The notes under the pieces: generated by a model
Told to the model about the DNA's origin: nothing
Seen by the model: only the letters and a program-made list of their open reading frames with translations
The model's database searches: none
In this document: positions 59,872 to 64,000 of the stretch, in pieces
Layout: every line of letters starts with the position of its first letter
How positions within the stretch are numbered: position 1 is the stretch's first letter
Position numbers and translations under genes: made by a program
Source: Pseudonocardia autotrophica
GTDB taxonomy: Bacteria; Actinomycetota; Actinomycetes; Mycobacteriales; Pseudonocardiaceae
DNA: 64,000 bases
Reading direction: 5' to 3'
Assembly: GCF_000717175.1 (NCBI RefSeq)
Contig: NZ_JNYD01000010.1
Span: 1-64,000, forward strand

Positions 59872-60377
59872 GTGGCGTCGCCGGGTGTGGCCTGGGTGGT
59901 CTCGGTGAGCTGACGGGCGAGCTCCTGGGCGTGCGCCGTGGCCAGGCCGCGGATGGTGACGGGCCCGCGCGCCGACGCCGTCGTCACGGTCACGCTGGCG
60001 AGCCCGAGCAGCTGCTGCAGCGGCCCGTGCTCGGTGTCGACGGTCTGCACGCGCGAGATCGGCGCGATCCGCCACTCGCGGACCAGCCAGCCGGAGAGCG
60101 TGTAGACCGCCTCGTCCGTGACCTCCCAGCGGTGGATGCGGAACAGGATCCCGGGGACGACAGCGGCGTAGACCAGCCCGGCGACCACCGTCGCCGCGAG
60201 GGTCCCCCACAGCCAGCCCGGCCCGCCGAGGACCAGCGCCACCACGAGTTGGGGGAGCGCGACGATCCCGGTGCCGCCGAGCCCGCGCAGCCGCCACCAG
60301 CTCCGCGCGCGCGGGTCCACCCGGTGGGCGGGCGGGCGGAGCGGGAGCGCGGTCGGCACGGTGGACCCGGTCTGCAT
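59868..60377 (-). CDS. Bacterial PH-domain (YdbS-like) membrane protein
   Basis: The 169-residue protein has two membrane segments (GIVALPQLVVALVLGG and TVVAGLVYAAVVPGI) and one bPH2 domain: RWEVTDEAVYTLSGWLVREW, APISRVQTVDTEHGPLQQLLG and TVTTASARGPVTIRGL. It is the small partner of the YdbT-like protein encoded next; the two probably form one membrane complex. Confidence 0.85.
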   Translation of the reverse strand: MQTGSTVPTALPLRPPAHRVDPRARSWWRLRGLGGTGIVALPQLVVALVLGGPGWLWGTLAATVVAGLVYAAVVPGILFRIHRWEVTDEAVYTLSGWLVREWRIAPISRVQTVDTEHGPLQQLLGLASVTVTTASARGPVTIRGLATAHAQELARQLTETTQATPGDAT

Positions 60378-60477
60378 GGGTTCATGCTGCCGAAACGTCC
60401 GGGTCCGTGTCGCGGGACCCTCCTCGAAGCAGCCGCCGCACCCCTCGGCCGGGCGCATCGCACCGTAGGGTCGGGCT

Positions 60478-61302
60478 GTGCTCCCCCCGCGATGGCAGCC
60501 GCGACTGATCGCCCTCGACATCGACGGCACCACGGTCCACGAGAAGAATCCGCCCAGCCCGCGGGTCCTCGCCGCCGTCCGGGAGATCGGGCGGCACGCC
60601 GTCGTCACGCTGTGCACGGGGCGGACCGTGCTCGGCGTCGGGCACGTGCTGGACCAGCTCGAACTGGGCGCCCGGCCCCGCACCGACCGGTACGCCGACT
60701 TCGAGCACACGACCGTCTGCTCGAACGGCGCCGTCGTGCTCGACACGGGCTCGCGGGAGGTGCGGTACGCGATCCGGTTCGAGCCGGGTCCCGTCGTCGC
60801 GGCGGTCCGCGAGGCCCTGCCCGGGGCGGTGTTCGGGTGCGAGGAGGTCGGCCGCGGGCAGCGGGTGGGCGCACCGTTCCCCGACGGCATCCTGGCCGGC
60901 CGGGTCCGCCTCGTCGACGAGGCCGAGCTCCTCGGGGAGCCGACGCCGAAGGTCGTCGCGTACTGGCCGCACGGCACGCCCGCGGACGTCGCCGAGCGGA
61001 TGGAGGGCGTGGAGGTCCCCGGCGCCGAGGTGACCCTGGACCACGAGCTGCCGTGGGTGTCGATGGTGCCCGAGGGGGTGTCCAAGGCGTCGGCGCTGGC
61101 CGAGGTCGCGCGGGTGCTCGGGGTGGCGCAGGCGGACGTCCTCGCGGTGGGCGACGGCGACAACGACCGCGCCATGCTCCGCTGGGCCGGGCTCGGTGTG
61201 GCGATGGGTCAGGCTCCGCCGGAGGTGAAGGCCGACGCCGACGAGGTCACCGGCACGGTCGAGGAGGACGGCCTCGCCGCCGTGCTCGAGCGCTACCTCT
61301 GA
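60478..61302 (+). CDS. HAD-superfamily phosphatase, Cof-like (IIB)
   Basis: The 274-residue protein has the HAD motifs LIALDIDGTTV (nucleophile Asp and acid Asp), TLCTGRT, the cap-domain region from about residue 90, the Lys in GVSKASALAEV and VLAVGDGDNDRAMLRW. It removes phosphate from sugar phosphates or similar small molecules. GTG 60478 is 100 bases from the divergent PH-domain gene. Confidence 0.86.
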   Translation: MLPPRWQPRLIALDIDGTTVHEKNPPSPRVLAAVREIGRHAVVTLCTGRTVLGVGHVLDQLELGARPRTDRYADFEHTTVCSNGAVVLDTGSREVRYAIRFEPGPVVAAVREALPGAVFGCEEVGRGQRVGAPFPDGILAGRVRLVDEAELLGEPTPKVVAYWPHGTPADVAERMEGVEVPGAEVTLDHELPWVSMVPEGVSKASALAEVARVLGVAQADVLAVGDGDNDRAMLRWAGLGVAMGQAPPEVKADADEVTGTVEEDGLAAVLERYL

Positions 61303-61380
61303 GGGTGGGGCCGAGGGCGGGGCGGAGGTCGCTGCCTCGGACGGTTCCGGGCGGGCCGGGTCCACTGCAGTGTGCGAGCG

Positions 61381-62499
61381 CTACCTCGGACGGTCCGGTA
61401 GTCGACCGAGGGCGGTGAGTTGGGCCGCGCGCACCGGCGCGGTCTGCGCCTGGACGAGGTGGAAGCTCGCCTCCCGCGCCCACCGCTGCTCCGGGCTGTC
61501 GAGCAGCATCGCCGCGCCCGAACGGGCCGCGACCAGGGCGTTCGCGGCGCGGACCGTCAGCGCGCCCAGCTCGCCACGCAGGGCCAGCCGTTCCGGGATC
61601 CGTTCGCGCAGCGGTACCTCGACGAGCAGGGCGAGGGCCTCGGCGCGCAGTTCCTCGGCCCGGTCGGAGAGCGTCGCCGCGAGCTCCGCCGCCCCGGGCC
61701 GGTCGAGCGCGGCGAGCGTCCGCAGGACGCGGCGCAGTAGGCCGGTGGTCGCAGCCGTGGGGTTCGCGGTGCGGGCGGCGTCGAGCTCGCGGTAGGCCGC
61801 GCCGTCGGCGAGACCGAGGACGGCGTCGGGGCCGACGGCGAGCCCGTCGATCTCCAGTGCGACGGTCCGGGTGCCGCCCATGACCGCCAGCGGCAGCGGC
61901 TCGCCGGCTCCCAGTCCCGCCGACTCGCGGGCCGGGACCAGCGTGAAGAGGTACCGGTCGTCGGGCGCGGCGGCGGCGATCATCACGTGGTCGACCAGAC
62001 CCCAGCCGGTGCACCAGTCGGCGCGCCCCTGCAGCCGCCACCCCGCGCCGTCGGGCTCCGCGCGGACGGCGGGCTGACCGGAGCGGCGCAGGTGCGCGAT
62101 CGCGAGCCCCGCCTGCTCGTGTGCCGTCGACAGGGCCGCGCGGTGCTCCGGGCCGGCCTCTCCAGGGGCGAACTGCGCCGGGTCGAGGCCGGCCACCCCG
62201 CCGCGCGCGAGCATCTGCGGGGTGCGGTGCTGGTTGACCACGAACCAGGTCGCTGCACACGCCCCGGCGAGGACCTCCGTGACCTCGATGTCCGTGACCG
62301 CGTCGGCGCCGAGCCCGCCCTCGTCCTCCGGGATCCGCACACTGAGCAGACCCGCCTCCGCCAGCGCCCGGATGTGGTCCCTGCGCACCCCGCGCGCGGG
62401 ATCGTCGGCCGCCGCGGCGTGCGGCTCCAGCAGTTCGACGGCCAGTCGGCGCGCCCGCTCGACGGGATCCGCGGGTGGCACGGGGACGGGAGCGATCAC
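61381..62499 (-). CDS. Acyl-CoA dehydrogenase-like flavoprotein
   Basis: The 372-residue protein has the N-terminal helical domain (GLLSVRIPEDEGGLGADAVT), the middle beta domain (GWRLQGRADWCTGWGLVDHV, PLAVMGGTRTVALEIDGLAV) and a C-terminal helical domain with SGAAMLLDSPEQRWAREASF. The catalytic Glu and the QxxGGxG segment of true acyl-CoA dehydrogenases are not evident. It may be a monooxygenase-type relative such as DszC or the HpaB group. GTG 62499 starts the conserved part; a longer frame to 62676 is low-complexity. Confidence 0.75.
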   Translation of the reverse strand: MIAPVPVPPADPVERARRLAVELLEPHAAAADDPARGVRRDHIRALAEAGLLSVRIPEDEGGLGADAVTDIEVTEVLAGACAATWFVVNQHRTPQMLARGGVAGLDPAQFAPGEAGPEHRAALSTAHEQAGLAIAHLRRSGQPAVRAEPDGAGWRLQGRADWCTGWGLVDHVMIAAAAPDDRYLFTLVPARESAGLGAGEPLPLAVMGGTRTVALEIDGLAVGPDAVLGLADGAAYRELDAARTANPTAATTGLLRRVLRTLAALDRPGAAELAATLSDRAEELRAEALALLVEVPLRERIPERLALRGELGALTVRAANALVAARSGAAMLLDSPEQRWAREASFHLVQAQTAPVRAAQLTALGRLPDRPR

Positions 62500-63141
62500 G
62501 GGGAAGACGGTAGGCGGTGGGTGCTGTCGGTGGCCGAGCCCGTCGGAGGCAGGGGAGCAGTGCAGGGGCAGGGGAGCAGGAGGGCAGCGGAGCAGGAGGG
62601 CAGGGAGCGGGAGGCAGGGGCAGGGCTGGCACACCGTTCCGGCGCGCTGACACACCCCGTCCGGTCGGCCGCACATCCCGTGGACCAGATGTGCGACGCC
62701 CCCCGGGGCGTGCGACCGGGTCGGGACCCGCGAGCCGGACCACCGCCGAGTCGAAGATCCGCGCTCGGGCAGCGAGGCGTTCGGGGATCGAGCGCTTCGC
62801 TGCCGAGGCGTGGATCACCGGCTGGATCGCGATCCTGGCGGGGTGTGGCGGCGCGGAGCGAGGTGGCGCTGACCAGATCGCGATCTTCGTGGCGCGCAGG
62901 CCGCTCGGCACGGCACGACCCGTGTTCGCACACCCGCTCGCGCAAGTCACAGGCCGTCGACCGGGTGTGCCATGGAGGTTCGGGGTGCGGGGCCGCGCCC
63001 GCACGGGTGTGTCGCGATCGCTCGGGTGTGCCACCCGTCGCGCTGTTCCGAGCACTGGCGATCTCGGCCGGATCGCCCCCGAGCCGGGCGGATCCGACGT
63101 CGGAGCTGTGTGCCGCCGTCCCACCTCACCGCCGTCCGACC
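62500..63141. other. Non-coding region with short repeats
   Basis: No gene supported. A purine-rich G/A tract with repeats of GCAGG and GGAGCAG lies at 62546-62622. GGTGTGCCA or its complement occurs at 62627-62635, 62964-62972 and 63024-63032, with GGTGTG variants at 62648-62656 and 63006-63014. The function is not known. Confidence 0.45.
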
Positions 63142-64000
63142 TCACCGCACCCGGGCGAGCTCCCGGATCTCGGTGGCGACGAGGGGGGCCATGCGTTCGA
63201 GGGTGCCGCCGCACGAGGTCGGGCGTTCGGGGCCGGGGACCGGTTCGACCCGCACGGCCCAGGCGGCGCCGTCCGGGCCGATGACCAGCACCTCGGGGCC
63301 GTCGATGCGGGCGACGAGGAGGGCGTCGACGTCCCGTAGCCCGGTGTGCGCGCGCACGGCGAGCTCGGCGACCTGCCCGGCCGGCTCCCAGGCGGCGCGG
63401 CCGCGGCAGTGCCCGTGCTCCACCTCGCCCTGCCCGGCGGCCTTGCGCGCCTCGATGGCGGCCGCGAGGTCGAGGCGGCCGTAGAGGTAGCCGGTGGGCA
63501 GCACGAGCGCGGTCGGGGCGAAGCGGTGCCCGCCGAGGTGCGAGCACTCCCAGATCCCGTCCGTCTCGGTCTCGGCGAGGCCGCGGGCGAGCGCGAGCCC
63601 GTCGACCGCGCAGCACAGGTCGCGGGTGCCGTGTGTGCAGACCAGCATCAACGGCCGGGTGACGGGTTCGCCTGCGCGGGCGTCGTCGAGGGGGATCGAG
63701 GCGAGCTCCGACGGCCCCTCGACCACCAGCCGTCCGACGCGGACCGCCCCGGGGCCGGTGTCGGCGAGCAGCACGGTGCGCGGTGAGTCCGACGGCGGAC
63801 GGCGCCCGGGCCGCCTGATCAGCAGCAGTCGCCGGCCGGCTGCGCGGGCCCGCTCGGCAAGCCCCGCGACGGCGGGATCGGGGTGCTCGTCGACGGTCCG
63901 CGGCCACGCGCCGAGGTGCTCGACGCAGACGAGCCGGTCGCCCACGGGGGCGGTGCCGGGGAGGGGCTCGGCGAGCGCACGCGCGAGTGCGGAGCAGCGC
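63142..64000 (-). CDS. Sucrase/ferredoxin-like (thioredoxin-like 2Fe-2S) family protein, 5' end beyond the window
   Basis: The frame is open to the right edge and reads RCSALARALAEPLPGTAP before VGDRLVCVEHLGAW, the standard N-terminal pattern of this family. The cluster ligands are in VCTHGTRDLCCAVDG and WECSHLGGHRFAPTALVL. The C-terminal part has LVATEIRELARVR. The fold is thioredoxin-like ferredoxin; the role is unknown, and the name stems from a partial similarity to sucrose-inversion proteins. A start at 63945 is possible but would cut conserved residues. Confidence 0.85.
   Translation of the reverse strand, partial: RCSALARALAEPLPGTAPVGDRLVCVEHLGAWPRTVDEHPDPAVAGLAERARAAGRRLLLIRRPGRRPPSDSPRTVLLADTGPGAVRVGRLVVEGPSELASIPLDDARAGEPVTRPLMLVCTHGTRDLCCAVDGLALARGLAETETDGIWECSHLGGHRFAPTALVLPTGYLYGRLDLAAAIEARKAAGQGEVEHGHCRGRAAWEPAGQVAELAVRAHTGLRDVDALLVARIDGPEVLVIGPDGAAWAVRVEPVPGPERPTSCGGTLERMAPLVATEIRELARVR

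Overview
The window is 64 kb of high-GC actinobacterial chromosome. The base composition, GTG starts, 4-base gene overlaps, LLM flavin monooxygenases, a mycofactocin-type SDR remnant and the orn/tRNA-His neighbourhood suggest a Pseudonocardia-like member of the Pseudonocardiaceae; this is inference, as no rRNA or marker gene is present. About four fifths of it is a series of catabolic gene clusters, each with its own importer or permease and its own regulator. The right end (55-64 kb) looks like ordinary core chromosome.

Region 1 (1-12.4 kb): the start of an mmsA-like gene, then an amidohydrolase and LLM oxidoreductase pair, a BMP-family ABC importer (minus strand; its ATPase carries a frameshift), an atypical M20 peptidase, an aminotransferase, an amidase and a GntR/FCD regulator. 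The palindrome TTGAGATCTCAA or close variants lies in all the divergent control regions. In two promoters it sits at exactly the same distance from a TTGACA box, so GntR is the likely regulator. The logic is import of a nitrogenous compound, then C-N bond hydrolysis and transamination, with a semialdehyde dehydrogenase at the end.

Region 2 (12.8-55.2 kb): a probable composite genomic island. An intact tRNA-Lys(CTT) at 55,083-55,155 and a 3'-half copy of it at 12,910-12,943 bound the segment as direct repeats. Two further modules, built on the 3' half of another tRNA-like sequence, lie at 21.9 and 33.2 kb. Modules A, B and C share the same junction sequence and the same downstream motif GTAAGCGGTGAC at a fixed 114-115 bases, so they look like integrase attachment ends. 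No integrase is in the window. They divide the island into three cargo segments. Segment 1 (13-21.6 kb) has a MarR regulon with an LLM monooxygenase, acyl-CoA ligase, degenerate HMG-CoA-lyase-like and type II dehydroquinase-like enzymes, Ldh_2 dehydrogenase, MFS permease and SnoaL-like protein. Segment 2 (22-33 kb) has amidohydrolases, an MFS permease, an FAH hydrolase, a cupin, an acyl-CoA ligase and LysR, with decayed gene pieces at both edges. Segment 3 (33.5-53.9 kb) has a beta-oxidation operon with an ACAD11-like kinase/dehydrogenase pair, a 1297-residue reading frame joining a Baeyer-Villiger-type monooxygenase, an alpha/beta hydrolase and an aldehyde dehydrogenase, a second ligase and reductase, an SDR, an epoxide-hydrolase-like enzyme, a LuxR regulator and a ribose-type ABC importer. 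Four TGCACCAAAGTGCA-type operators tie segment 3 together. The likely chemistry is ketone to ester to alcohol plus acid, then aldehyde, acid, CoA thioester and beta-oxidation.

Region 3 (55.2-64 kb): tRNA-His, oligoribonuclease, a HerA-like ATPase, a DUF2975/XRE pair, two bacterial PH-domain membrane proteins, a HAD phosphatase, an acyl-CoA-dehydrogenase-like protein and a sucrase/ferredoxin-like protein that runs off the right edge.
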